Source of the DNA: Gammaproteobacteria bacterium
GTDB taxonomy: Bacteria; Pseudomonadota; Gammaproteobacteria; HTCC5015
Assembly: GCA_016928055.1 (NCBI GenBank)
Contig: JAFGLM010000033.1
Location: 34,764 to 98,763 of the forward strand
DNA length: 64,000 nucleotides
Direction of reading: 5' to 3'
Shown here: piece after piece, positions 49,991 to 59,279 of the stretch
Layout of the letters: each line of letters begins with the position of its first letter
Position numbering within the stretch: the first letter of the stretch is position 1
The notes under the pieces: model-generated
Seen by the model: only the letters and a program-made list of their open reading frames with translations
Database searches by the model: none
What the model was told of the DNA's origin: nothing
Program-made: the position numbers and the translations under genes

Positions 49991-51175
49991 ATGAACAGCC
50001 TTCCATTTACAAAAGACAGAGCGGGCAAAATCACTCCGAAAATCCTTAGTGAGCAGACTCGTTTTTCCTATGACGTTTTCCCGATTACGATCGCCATGTT
50101 GATCGTGGCCATTTCTCTGATTTCCTATCTCGTTTGGCAAAGTATCAACAAGGATCACGCGCTCTACTGGTTTAGTGTGGCGATTTCCGTGGTCTTAATC
50201 CGCATTATGATCTATTTGATTTACAAGAATTCGGACCAGGAACGGGAATCGATTGCCTGGCGTTATGCATTCTTATTCGGCGCTTATCTCTCAGCCGGCC
50301 TGATTTGTGCCGCGGCGGTGCTGTTCTTTCCTCAATTGAGTGATGCCCAAAAAATGGTTTTTACCGTGCTGGTACTGGGCATCGTCAGCGGTGCCTTACC
50401 TGTTTTGGCAACCGATCTTAAATCGTACACAATATATTTGCTGCTCAATATCATGCCACTGGCATTGATGAATCTGGCCAATCCTGACATTGCAATTAAA
50501 CTGATCGGTGCGGTAACGCTGATTTTCATCGGTATGCTGATGTTGGCCGCATATCTTTTTAATCGCGCCCTGCTTGACAGTATGATTTATCGTTATCGCT
50601 CGGAGCATCTGGCTGATCGCTTAAAAGTAGCCAATAAACGGCTATCTGCGGCAAATCAGGAATTAGAGCAAATCTCCACAATCGACGAGCTTACCGGCAC
50701 CTATAACCGCCGTTTTTTCAACCAGCGTTTCGATGAAATCTGGGCCGATCATGCACGACAAAACCAGAGTCTGGCCGCCCTTATGATTGATGTCGATCAT
50801 TTCAAAGACTACAACGATTTCTTTGGTCATCTGCAGGGCGACCTCTGTCTTAAACGCATTGCCAGTGAGATTAACGCGGTGGTCCATCGACCACGCGATT
50901 TTGTTGCGCGGTTTGGTGGCGAAGAATTTATTATGCTGTTACCTACCACAGAATTAAAGGGCGCCAAGGAAATCGCCGAACGCATTCATGAGCGTATTAA
51001 ACAGCTTCAGATTCCGCATAAAGTTAAAGGCAGCCTGAATCAGGTTACGGTCAGCATCGGTGGCACAACGATACTTCCAAGCAGTGAATACAATTCCGAA
51101 AAATTTTTGCAGCGTGTTGATCGCGCACTTTATCAGGCCAAACATCAAGGGCGGAATACCACCGTATTCCTTTAG
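49991..51175 (+). CDS. Membrane diguanylate cyclase (GGDEF)
   Basis: 394 residues. Five or six membrane segments in the first ~200 residues form an unclassified sensor, and a coiled coil follows. The GGDEF domain (about 225-394) has STIDELTGTYNRRFF, the active GGEEF at 309-313 and an inhibitory-site RxxD (RPRD, 300-303) five residues before it. It should make c-di-GMP and show product inhibition. It is convergent with the orphan periplasmic binding protein. Confidence 0.9.
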   Translation: MNSLPFTKDRAGKITPKILSEQTRFSYDVFPITIAMLIVAISLISYLVWQSINKDHALYWFSVAISVVLIRIMIYLIYKNSDQERESIAWRYAFLFGAYLSAGLICAAAVLFFPQLSDAQKMVFTVLVLGIVSGALPVLATDLKSYTIYLLLNIMPLALMNLANPDIAIKLIGAVTLIFIGMLMLAAYLFNRALLDSMIYRYRSEHLADRLKVANKRLSAANQELEQISTIDELTGTYNRRFFNQRFDEIWADHARQNQSLAALMIDVDHFKDYNDFFGHLQGDLCLKRIASEINAVVHRPRDFVARFGGEEFIMLLPTTELKGAKEIAERIHERIKQLQIPHKVKGSLNQVTVSIGGTTILPSSEYNSEKFLQRVDRALYQAKHQGRNTTVFL

Positions 51176-51235
51176 TGAGTTTTAGTTATGGTCAACTGCT
51201 TGGCGATTTATAGAAAATAAATGAATTTTGTCTTT

Positions 51236-52387
51236 TCAATTGAAAAACTGATCGATATTAAGATCGTATTTATGTAAATTGGAATCGTATTTTTTTGACA
51301 ACTTGCGAAAATCAATTTTCTGCCAGAACCCGGCAAGAAACATTTTTGAATAATGCGCATAACTATCGGCTGTCAGGGCGGTTAAAGGAGTCGCTATACG
51401 TGTGCCAGTATCATCCGCAAAATCATATCCATAATAATGATCGTGAACGAATATTAGTGCCCGGGCGCCTTCCAGAAAGTGGCCAAACATTGAGGCAGTC
51501 ATACGTCCATCAGCTAATGCTTTACGACTCTCCGAATTCCAGTCAAACCCACCGATAATTACATCTTGACCGGGTATTTTACCCAGCTTTTCCACGGCCT
51601 GAACTGCTCCCCAGGCGCTGGAATGGTTGGCGGCCCATATCACATCAATATTCGGATTCTCATTAAGCATTTTAACTGCTTCATCGCAAGCCCATTCCTT
51701 TTTCCAGGACTCAAGAGACCCTAAATCCAGTGACGTTTCATACAATACAACGCCCTGAGTGTTTCCAACCTGTTGTTTTAATCCGCTGTTACGTTTAAGC
51801 GATACTGATGAGACACCGCCGCCCATAAATGCAAATATATTGATATTTTGATTGACACTTTCTTTGTGTTTTGCGTTCCTGGCCTTGGCAATCAGAATCC
51901 TTGTTAGCTCCTTGGCAGCCGAAAAATCATCCGGCACCATATGGCCGATCCAGTTCGTAAAACGGCCCCGAGGCAACCCGATTTCTTCTTTTTCCGCTTC
52001 CTTGATATCTGCGTTGAAAAGAAATACCTTGATTCCTCGCGCCTGCGCCAAATTAAGATGATACTTTGTTACTGATGACCAATAACCTGTAATTAAATAG
52101 TCCAATTTTGGTTCTAAATTTAACAATTTGTCACCGGTTCTTTTCGTACCGATGGTGCTGTTAGACTCATCATAACCAATGACTAATTCGATATTGAGGT
52201 CGTCAGCAACGGCCTGCATAACTTCAATAACCTGGCCCCAAAACGGGTGCCCAGGCGATTTGGGGCTAATAAAACCGACTCGTAATTGATTTGAATCGGC
52301 GTTAGCCATTGACGAAAAAAATATTACCGCAAACAGCAAACTGGCAAGAAATCTAATCATATTCATTCTTGTTAATATAACAGTCAT
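51236..52387 (-). CDS. Periplasmic sugar-binding protein, orphan
   Basis: 383 residues with a signal peptide (FLASLLFAVIFFSSMANA) and a type I periplasmic binding fold like ribose-binding or LuxP-like proteins: LRVGFISPKSPGHPFWGQV, GYDESNS, DVIWAANHSSAWGAVQA, IIGGFDWNSES. No ABC permease or ATPase gene is nearby, so it may serve a distant transporter or act as a ligand sensor. ATG 52387 has AGGAG 7 nt upstream. It diverges from the symporter gene. Confidence 0.85.
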   Translation of the reverse strand: MTVILTRMNMIRFLASLLFAVIFFSSMANADSNQLRVGFISPKSPGHPFWGQVIEVMQAVADDLNIELVIGYDESNSTIGTKRTGDKLLNLEPKLDYLITGYWSSVTKYHLNLAQARGIKVFLFNADIKEAEKEEIGLPRGRFTNWIGHMVPDDFSAAKELTRILIAKARNAKHKESVNQNINIFAFMGGGVSSVSLKRNSGLKQQVGNTQGVVLYETSLDLGSLESWKKEWACDEAVKMLNENPNIDVIWAANHSSAWGAVQAVEKLGKIPGQDVIIGGFDWNSESRKALADGRMTASMFGHFLEGARALIFVHDHYYGYDFADDTGTRIATPLTALTADSYAHYSKMFLAGFWQKIDFRKLSKKYDSNLHKYDLNIDQFFN

Positions 52388-52837
52388 TGCCTGCTCCTAT
52401 TGCACTATAAAACTGATTTAAATCAAATCTGCAAGTTTTTAGACAAAGATTTTATTCTTTCAGGAATCGGTATCAACCTCGTTCCAAAATCGAATGACCA
52501 CATTTATATCGGCCGACGGGGAGTGTTCCTGAGTCCGAGTATTACCTTAGTATTGCAGTTTGTAAACACAACCAGGATTTAACCACCGTTTTTAAGCTAC
52601 TGTTTTTGGGCTTGAATTTGCCGCATAGCCTTTTAAAAAATGACATCGCTGTCATTTTGTATTTGACAGGGGATTATGCTTTCGAGCCATTTAGAATACA
52701 AGAATTTCGTGTAGAATCCGGCCACACGTTTTTTTAAAAGGCTCGTAACAGCATTTCGATTAATGGCGTTTTCCAGCCATTTTTAAAACACCTTACGATA
52801 ACATCAATCAGATCTTTTAGGTCATCTTGGGGGCTCC
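52388..52837. other. Divergent regulatory region between the binding protein and the symporter
   Basis: 450 bp without a credible gene; a 60-codon frame at 52400-52582 is not supported. It contains the operator-like palindrome at 52637-52658 and a TTGACA hexamer just after it (52663-52668), for which I found no well-spaced -10. Promoters for both flanking genes should lie here. Confidence 0.6.
52637..52658. promoter_or_regulatory. Operator-like palindrome, LacI-family style
   Basis: Nine-base arms AAAATGACA and TGTCATTTT are separated by TCGC. The TGACA-N4-TGTCA form with a central CG is typical of operators for LacI-family sugar regulators. It sits directly upstream of a TTGACA hexamer, in front of the symporter-GH94 operon. 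No LacI gene is in the window. Confidence 0.65.
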
Positions 52838-54409
52838 GTGTTAAAAGTAGAAAAACGCCTGAGTTTTAACGAAAAATTGTGTTATGGGGTCGGCGACGCC
52901 GCGTCCAATCTGTTCTGGATGACCTGCATTTACTTCCTGTTATATTTTTATACCGACGTATTCGGTATTTCTGCCGCTGCAGCCGGCGCCATGATGCTGT
53001 ATACCCGCTTATTTGATACAGCAAATGACCCGATCATGGGCATGGTGGCGGATCGAACCACGAGCCGGTGGGGTAAGTTTCGCCCTTATATTCTGTTCGG
53101 TGCAGTACCCTTTGCCATCGCCGGCATGCTGGTTTTTACCACGCCTGATCTAAGCGATACCGGCAAATTAGTCTATGCCTATATTACCTATTCGCTGTTT
53201 TTACTGACCTACACCATCGTCAACGTACCGTATTCATCATTGATGGGGGTCATCTCATCGGACCCTGTTGAACGCACCAGCTTTTCCGCCTTTCGCTTTA
53301 CCTTTGCTTATTTAGGCGGCATCTTTGTGCAATCACTGACTTTGCCGATGGTTAAATACATCGGTGATCGATCAAGTGAAGCGACCGGATATCAATTGAC
53401 CGTATCGATCTACGCCGTGCTCGCAATGATACTGTTTTTTATAACCTTCGCCGGCACCAGAGAACGCGTAAAAACACCCAAGTCGCAAACCAGTGATCCA
53501 CGCAAGGAATTGATCGATCTTGCTAAAAATGTACCCTTTATTATTTTATTTTTTATCTTACTGGCTTTATTTATATCAGACCCATCACTTAAATACGGTA
53601 TTCCGTTAGCCGCAGCAATCGGTTTGATTGTTTTTTTGGTCAAGCGACTGCAACGACATCCGGATAAAGTCAGCAATTCACAAAAAGACATTATCGAACT
53701 GGTAACCAACGGTCCCTGGTTAATCGTGTCTGTAGTAGGCGTTATGACATTGTTATGGGTGTCCATTAAAAACGCAGCAACGATTTATTACTTCAAATAT
53801 TTCATTAAAGGCGGGATGTATATACCCTTTATTGGCGATATTTCCAATGAAATCCTGACCACTGTTTTTATCGTTGCCGGCACCGTAACAACTCTGCTAG
53901 GCGTGATGTCAACGAAGCTTCTGGTGTCGTGGTTTGGAAAAGTCAGATTGTATATTGGTTTAATGTTTGTCAACGCAACTCTGATTGGTGTTGTTTATTT
54001 CCTAAAACCTGAAGATATTAATATTATTTTTACTATGCATGTTTGCGGGTCGTTCCTTGGCGGTCCGACGGCACCTATTGTTTTTTCAATGTACGCTGAT
54101 ACCGCCGATTATTCCGAGTGGAAACACGGTCGGCGCGCAACCGGTCTGGTTTTTTCGGCAGCCGGTTTTGCTCAAAAAATGGGGTGGACTATCGGTGGCG
54201 CATTGGCCGGGATTCTGCTTGGTTACTATGGATTTGAAGCCAATATGGAACAGAGCGAAGAGACGCTACATGGCATACGGATGTTAGTGGCAACCATACC
54301 CGCGATCGTCGCATTCCTGTCTGGCGTAATCATGTTTTTCTACCGTCTGGATGACCGTACGATGAAGCAGATTGAGCGTGATCTTGAGATTAGAAAATCA
54401 ACAGCATAA
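52838..54409 (+). CDS. GPH-family sugar:cation symporter
   Basis: 523 residues with about 12 membrane segments. The MelB-like features are the start EKLCYGVGDAASNLFW, the aspartates in RLFDTANDPIMGMVADRT, RWGKFRPYILFG and the later EWKHGRRATGLVFSA. It should import a glycoside or disaccharide with sodium or protons. The start is GTG with a G-rich ribosome site. It is 42 bp upstream of the GH94 gene, which gives the likely substrate class: a beta-linked disaccharide. Confidence 0.9.
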   Translation: MLKVEKRLSFNEKLCYGVGDAASNLFWMTCIYFLLYFYTDVFGISAAAAGAMMLYTRLFDTANDPIMGMVADRTTSRWGKFRPYILFGAVPFAIAGMLVFTTPDLSDTGKLVYAYITYSLFLLTYTIVNVPYSSLMGVISSDPVERTSFSAFRFTFAYLGGIFVQSLTLPMVKYIGDRSSEATGYQLTVSIYAVLAMILFFITFAGTRERVKTPKSQTSDPRKELIDLAKNVPFIILFFILLALFISDPSLKYGIPLAAAIGLIVFLVKRLQRHPDKVSNSQKDIIELVTNGPWLIVSVVGVMTLLWVSIKNAATIYYFKYFIKGGMYIPFIGDISNEILTTVFIVAGTVTTLLGVMSTKLLVSWFGKVRLYIGLMFVNATLIGVVYFLKPEDINIIFTMHVCGSFLGGPTAPIVFSMYADTADYSEWKHGRRATGLVFSAAGFAQKMGWTIGGALAGILLGYYGFEANMEQSEETLHGIRMLVATIPAIVAFLSGVIMFFYRLDDRTMKQIERDLEIRKSTA

Positions 54410-54451
54410 ACCAATAGATACCATTGAATCACAACGGAGAAAATAACAATC

Positions 54452-56845
54452 ATGCAATTTGGGTTTTTTGACGACGACAACAAAGAATACGTCATAACGC
54501 GCCCGGACACACCAAGATCATGGACCAACTATCTTGGCTCAACCGAGTATGGCGCTATTATTACAAACAATGCCGGCGGTTATAGTTTTTATCAATCCGC
54601 CGCGCAGGGTCGCTTTACCCGCTTGCGTTTTAATAATATCCCGATGGACCAACCCGGTCGCTATCTGTATTTGCGCGATCAGGACAGCAGCGATTACTGG
54701 TCGGCTTCCTGGCAACCGGTGGGCAAGCCTTTAGAGCAATATAAAACCGAGTGTCGCCACGGCACCGCCTATACAACTATTCGTTCAGAATACGCGCAGA
54801 TCGAAACCATCACGAATTATTTTGTACCATTGGGTAAAACTTTTGAGTGCTGGTGGTGCAAAGTACGCAATAACAGCAACAAGCAACGCAGGTTGCGCCT
54901 GTTTACTTATGTCGAATATACAAACAACTGGAATGTGAATCAGGATTTTCTCAACCTGCAATATTCACAATACATTCTGAATATGTCGGTGGTCGACAAT
55001 ATCATCGATCATGGCACTAACGTGAATATGCCGGCCAAACCTGAAGACTTTCAGGATAACGGTCAGGGGCGGCATACTTTTCTTGCTGTCAGCGGCGCCG
55101 ATGTTACAGGTTACGATACCGATCGTGATGTATTTCTGGGCGGTTACCGGGACTACTCAAATCCTGTTGTTGTGGAACAGGGGCAATGTAAAAACTCGCT
55201 GGCGGTTGGTGACAACGGCTGCGGCGTTTTGCAGATTGATATCGTGTTGCAAGCGGGCGAAAGCAGGGACATTACCGTTTTGATGGGTATCGGCACAGCG
55301 GGTGTCGAAGGCAAAGCCGCGGTTAAAGAATTTAGCAATATCAATGATATTAAACAGGCGCTGTCTTCCGTAAAACAACATTGGCAAAATCGCATTTGCA
55401 ATCTGAGTGCGCAAACGCCTGATGCTGAATTCAACAGCCTGTTTAATGTCTGGACACCCTACAACTGTTTAATAACATATGCCTGGTCGCGAGCTGCGAG
55501 TCTGATCTACACCGGTGAACGCGATGGTCTCGGTTACCGCGATACCGTACAGGATATGCTGGGTTGTCTGCCTTCCATTCCCACAGAAGTGATAGACCGC
55601 CTTGAACTCATGATCACCGGGCAGGCTTCAACCGGTGGTGCCATGCCGGTTGTAAAACCGTTTGCGCACTGCCCCGGTAAAGAACCGTTGCCGGGTGAAT
55701 CCGAGTACCGCTCGGATGATTGCCTGTGGTTGTTTAATACTGTGCCGGCTTATGTAAAAGAAACCGGTGATCTGGATTTCTTCGATAAAATTTTGCCTTA
55801 CGCCGATAAAGGTGAAGATACCGTTCTGGCACACTTACGACGCGCAATTGAATTTAATCTTGAGCGCAGCGGTGCGCATGGTTTGCCCTGTGGTTTGCTG
55901 GCGGACTGGAATGATTGCCTGGAACTCGGCCATGAAGGCGAAACCGTTTTCGTCGCCTTTCAGTTGCGCTATGCGTTGAAGATCTATACTGATATTTGCC
56001 GAATAAAAAATTTGCCGGCAGAAATTACCTGGGCTGAACAACAACTCAATCAACTCGATAACAATATTGATAAACACGCCTGGGATGGCGAATGGTACTT
56101 GCGCGCTTTTCGTTACGATGGATTCAAATTTGGTTCTAAAGAAAGCGAAGAAGCTTCAATATTCCTGAATCCGCAAAGCTGGGCAGTTTTTAGCGGCCAT
56201 GCCGACCATGCAAATGCAGAACAGGTCATGCAGTCTGTCAATCAGCGCCTGGCCACTGAGCATGGCCTTATGATCTGCGATCCACCCGTTACTAAAATGG
56301 ATCCGCAGGTTATTCGCGCCAGATTATTTAATCCCGGTATGAAAGAAAACGCGGCTATTTTTTGTCACACGCAGGGCTGGGCGATTATCGCGGAGGCCAT
56401 GTTGGGACACGGTGATCGGGCCTGGCAGTATTTTCGTTCTTATATGCCTTCTGCGTATAACAGCAGAGCGGAAGTGCGCGAAATTGAGCCCTACGTTTAT
56501 TGTCAGTCAACACACAGCAAATACAGCCCGCGTTTCGGTGCATCCCGCGTTCCGTGGTTATCCGGTGCCGCTACCTGGGCTTATTACTCAGCGTCGCAAT
56601 ATATTCTCGGCATTCAACCGGAATATAACGGTTTACGCATAGAACCATGTATTCCCGCGAGCTGGTCCGGCTTTAAGGTGGAACGCAACTTTCGCGGAAA
56701 ACAATTCATCATCGAAGTACGCAACCGATCCAGTGTGCAAAAAGGCGTAAAAACTTTGAGTTTGAACGGCGAGATACTTAAAGAAAATTTTATTCCGATT
56801 GATCAAGCCAAAAAAGAGAATACCGTCATCGTTGAAATGGGGTGA
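54452..56845 (+). CDS. GH94 disaccharide phosphorylase
   Basis: 797 residues with no signal peptide, so cytoplasmic. The start FGFFDDDNKEYVITRPDTP, NAGGYSFYQSA, GLGYRDTVQDMLG (phosphate side), the DWND motif at 485-488 with the catalytic aspartate, and KENAAIFCHTQGW belong to the cellobiose/chitobiose phosphorylase family. It would split an imported disaccharide with phosphate into alpha-sugar 1-phosphate and a free sugar (or aldonic acid). The HTQGW stretch differs from the HNNPW/HPNPW that I recall in cellobiose and chitobiose enzymes, so the substrate is left open. Confidence 0.9.
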   Translation: MQFGFFDDDNKEYVITRPDTPRSWTNYLGSTEYGAIITNNAGGYSFYQSAAQGRFTRLRFNNIPMDQPGRYLYLRDQDSSDYWSASWQPVGKPLEQYKTECRHGTAYTTIRSEYAQIETITNYFVPLGKTFECWWCKVRNNSNKQRRLRLFTYVEYTNNWNVNQDFLNLQYSQYILNMSVVDNIIDHGTNVNMPAKPEDFQDNGQGRHTFLAVSGADVTGYDTDRDVFLGGYRDYSNPVVVEQGQCKNSLAVGDNGCGVLQIDIVLQAGESRDITVLMGIGTAGVEGKAAVKEFSNINDIKQALSSVKQHWQNRICNLSAQTPDAEFNSLFNVWTPYNCLITYAWSRAASLIYTGERDGLGYRDTVQDMLGCLPSIPTEVIDRLELMITGQASTGGAMPVVKPFAHCPGKEPLPGESEYRSDDCLWLFNTVPAYVKETGDLDFFDKILPYADKGEDTVLAHLRRAIEFNLERSGAHGLPCGLLADWNDCLELGHEGETVFVAFQLRYALKIYTDICRIKNLPAEITWAEQQLNQLDNNIDKHAWDGEWYLRAFRYDGFKFGSKESEEASIFLNPQSWAVFSGHADHANAEQVMQSVNQRLATEHGLMICDPPVTKMDPQVIRARLFNPGMKENAAIFCHTQGWAIIAEAMLGHGDRAWQYFRSYMPSAYNSRAEVREIEPYVYCQSTHSKYSPRFGASRVPWLSGAATWAYYSASQYILGIQPEYNGLRIEPCIPASWSGFKVERNFRGKQFIIEVRNRSSVQKGVKTLSLNGEILKENFIPIDQAKKENTVIVEMG

Positions 56846-56868
56846 TCAACGTATTATTAAATCTGATT

Positions 56869-57183
56869 TCAATCGAGATATGAACAACAATAATCCGTTA
56901 CCGCAAGCACTCTAATTTCAAATGATGAATTCGCCGCCACTTCAAAGCGCTCGCCGCCTGTCACTTTCTGCCAGTCCTTTGCATCTGGTAATAGAATTTC
57001 CACTTCGCCGGCCTGGATTTCCATGATTTCTTTTTTGGCGGTACCAAAGGTGTATGCTCCCGGCAACATAATGCCCAGCGTTTTTATCTGTCCGTCGGCA
57101 AACGCTATCGTTCGGCTGGTAACATTGCCATCGAAATAAATATTGGCTTTTTTTACAACAGTTACATTTTTGAATTCGCTCAT
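56869..57183 (-). CDS. ppnP: Pyrimidine/purine nucleoside phosphorylase
   Basis: 104-residue single cupin domain of the PpnP (DUF1255) family, which cleaves several nucleosides with phosphate. The features are [43 protein letters not shown] and [16 protein letters not shown]. It is convergent with the GH94 gene and 43 bp downstream of the ACT protein gene. Confidence 0.92.
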   Translation of the reverse strand: MSEFKNVTVVKKANIYFDGNVTSRTIAFADGQIKTLGIMLPGAYTFGTAKKEIMEIQAGEVEILLPDAKDWQKVTGGERFEVAANSSFEIRVLAVTDYCCSYLD

Positions 57184-57226
57184 GATTCTCTCGCTAAAAT
57201 TTCAATTCAATAAACTACATTACGAA

Positions 57227-57754
57227 TCAAACGACTCTATGCGCAGTACAGCTCATGCCCAACGTTGCAGCAGTATTATTCAACGCCGCCAGACAGGCGT
57301 CATCCCGTGACGACGGAATCCAGACCCATAATTCAATAATATACAAAGGCTTGTCTGCTTTATTCAGTACGCGTGTATCCATGCGCACGATATTGGCACC
57401 ATAATCAATTAGTAATTCGGTCAACCGGGCTACCAGTCCGGGCTGATCATTGCCTTCGAAACTGACATGATGGGTCACCGTACCGGTTTCGCCACGCAGG
57501 GTGCCGAATGCAAAGGGTTTTAATTGAATCTCCGCCTGTTGCAGGCATTCGATATTTTTAATCTGCTGCAGAATTTCTGCGGCCGGTAAATTTTCGGGCG
57601 TCTCCAGCACGGCGGAAAACTCCGCCCCTTCCCCAAGTACGGCAAAATTGGTGTCGCCAAGATTAATACCAAGATCAAACAGGTCGGCGGTTATATCTGA
57701 AATAAGACCGGTGCGATCTGAGCAGATGATGGTTAGCAAAGAGTACTTTTTCAT
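57227..57754 (-). CDS. GcvR-like double ACT-domain regulator
   Basis: 175 residues made of two ACT domains (LLTIICSDRTGLISDITADLF and HHVSFEGNDQPGLVARLTELL). The layout resembles GcvR, the glycine-cleavage repressor that binds GcvA, and other stand-alone ACT proteins. No gcv genes are in the window, so the target is uncertain; an amino acid is the likely ligand. Confidence 0.8.
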   Translation of the reverse strand: MKKYSLLTIICSDRTGLISDITADLFDLGINLGDTNFAVLGEGAEFSAVLETPENLPAAEILQQIKNIECLQQAEIQLKPFAFGTLRGETGTVTHHVSFEGNDQPGLVARLTELLIDYGANIVRMDTRVLNKADKPLYIIELWVWIPSSRDDACLAALNNTAATLGMSCTAHRVV

Positions 57755-57803
57755 TTGTATTCTCGATAGCTGATGTACTTATCGGGTTAGAATAGTTTGC
57801 ATT

Positions 57804-58610
57804 TTACAGATAATGCGCCCAGTTTTTATTTTTATCGCCGAATGCAAAAAAACTGGGATTGGTTAAAGATTCCCGGGTATTGTATTGCAACGGCTGCATC
57901 TCGATATCGGTTAATGCACCGCCGGCTTCCTCCAGAATACATTGCGGTGCGGCCGTGTCCCATTCCGATGTTGGGCCGAAACGCGGGTATAAATCTGCCT
58001 TGCCTTCCGCCACCAGACAGGCTTTTAATGCACTGCCGAGCGTAAGCATACTATGCGCCCCCAACTGCTCCAGATACAGTTCCAGTTTTTTATTGGAATG
58101 ACTGCGACTGCCGGCAACCCGAATGGGCTGATCAGCGGTTTCACTTACTTTGATCGATTTGGCTTCGGCGTTTTTTTTCTGTTTATATGCGCCGTTGCGG
58201 TGACTGGCAAAATACACAGTATCCCTGACCGGTGCATATACGATACCGAGCACCGGAACATGCTCCTCGACCAGCGCAATATTAACGGCAAACTCATCAT
58301 TTCTCTTTACAAACTCGCGTGTACCATCCAATGGATCAATTAACCAGAATCGCGTCCACTGCCGGCGCTCTTTAAAGTCAATGAACTTGCCTTCTTCGGA
58401 CAGTATCGGTATTTTGGGTGTGAGATTCCGTAACCCCTCGTTGATAACGTCATGCGCAACAAAATCCGCCTCGGTGACGGGTGAGTGATCTTTTTTTTCA
58501 CTGACTTCAAATGCGGTTTCATACACTTCCAATATGCGTTCGCCTGCAAGTCTCGCCAATGCGATAACCGGTTGCTCCAGTTCTTTCAATCGTTCCCTGT
58601 CCATACGCAT
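57804..58610 (-). CDS. cysQ: 3'(2'),5'-bisphosphate nucleotidase CysQ
   Basis: Removes PAP formed in sulphate assimilation. It is 268 residues from ATG 58610. Inositol-monophosphatase-type motifs are SPVTEADFVAHD, EEGKF, the metal site DPLDGTREFV and the C-terminal EWDTAAPQCILEEAGG. The ATG overlaps the nudE stop (TGATG) with AGAAGG upstream; a second ATG two codons later is also possible. The frame is open far upstream inside nudE, which I reject as a start. Confidence 0.93.
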   Translation of the reverse strand: MRMDRERLKELEQPVIALARLAGERILEVYETAFEVSEKKDHSPVTEADFVAHDVINEGLRNLTPKIPILSEEGKFIDFKERRQWTRFWLIDPLDGTREFVKRNDEFAVNIALVEEHVPVLGIVYAPVRDTVYFASHRNGAYKQKKNAEAKSIKVSETADQPIRVAGSRSHSNKKLELYLEQLGAHSMLTLGSALKACLVAEGKADLYPRFGPTSEWDTAAPQCILEEAGGALTDIEMQPLQYNTRESLTNPSFFAFGDKNKNWAHYL

Positions 58611-59167
58611 CAAACCTTCTGTTTCATCAACAGATCTTTCACATAGTAAAGTGCTGCGATACTGCGTCCTTCCGTACAATCTTCCCGCTCAACCAGTTCG
58701 GTCAGGTTGTTAAGCGACCAGGGTATCACTTCGATTTCTTCCGGTTCATCGCCCTCAAGCTTTTCATCGTAAAGATCCTGCGCCAGAACAACCTCGGTTA
58801 TCTGCGTATTAAAACCGGGTAACGCGGTAAAGCTATTAATATGTTGCAGTTTATTCGCACCTTTACCGACTTCTTCCTTCAATTCGCGATTAGCTGCTGA
58901 CAGTATCTCCTCACCTGGGTCAACCGCACCTTTGGGTAATTGCAGTTGATAGTTATGCAAGCCGGCAGCATATTCACGAATCAGCAAAACCGTATCATCG
59001 TCCAGCATCGGCACGATCAATACCACCGACTGCGTTTTTGTTTTCATGCGCCGGTAGTGACGCTCCGCACCATTGCCAAAACGCAGATGCAGTTCCTCTA
59101 TGCGCACACGAATCTCCTCAGGAGGAAGAATTCGGCTATCCAGAATTTCAGGTTTTTTCTGCATCAT
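58610..59167 (-). CDS. nudE: ADP-compound hydrolase NudE
   Basis: Nudix hydrolase acting on ADP-ribose, NADH and Ap3A in the family. It is 185 residues with the full Nudix box GAVDPGEEILSAANRELKEE followed by VG, and the family N-terminus PEILDSRIL. It is coupled with cysQ by a 1-nt overlap and divergent from yrfG, as often seen. Confidence 0.92.
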   Translation of the reverse strand: MMQKKPEILDSRILPPEEIRVRIEELHLRFGNGAERHYRRMKTKTQSVVLIVPMLDDDTVLLIREYAAGLHNYQLQLPKGAVDPGEEILSAANRELKEEVGKGANKLQHINSFTALPGFNTQITEVVLAQDLYDEKLEGDEPEEIEVIPWSLNNLTELVEREDCTEGRSIAALYYVKDLLMKQKV

Positions 59168-59279
59168 AGGTGTCTGTGACGGTCGAGACCGGCCTGCTAG
59201 AATAGTCCGGTATTCACTTTTTGCAATGTTAACAGTAAATCATTGCATCCCCTAGCAACGCCTAAATGGACCTAACTCC

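Noticed and set aside
51233..51246. TTTTCAATTGAAAA palindrome near the binding-protein stop
   Set aside because: It lies at the end of a coding region in AT-rich sequence, has no T-run context and is short enough to be chance.
52400..52582. 60-codon frame in the divergent sugar region
   Set aside because: No ribosome site or domain; it lies in the regulatory gap.
58611..58679. N-terminal extension of cysQ into nudE
   Set aside because: The segment is nudE coding sequence in another frame; the coupled ATG at 58610 fits better.
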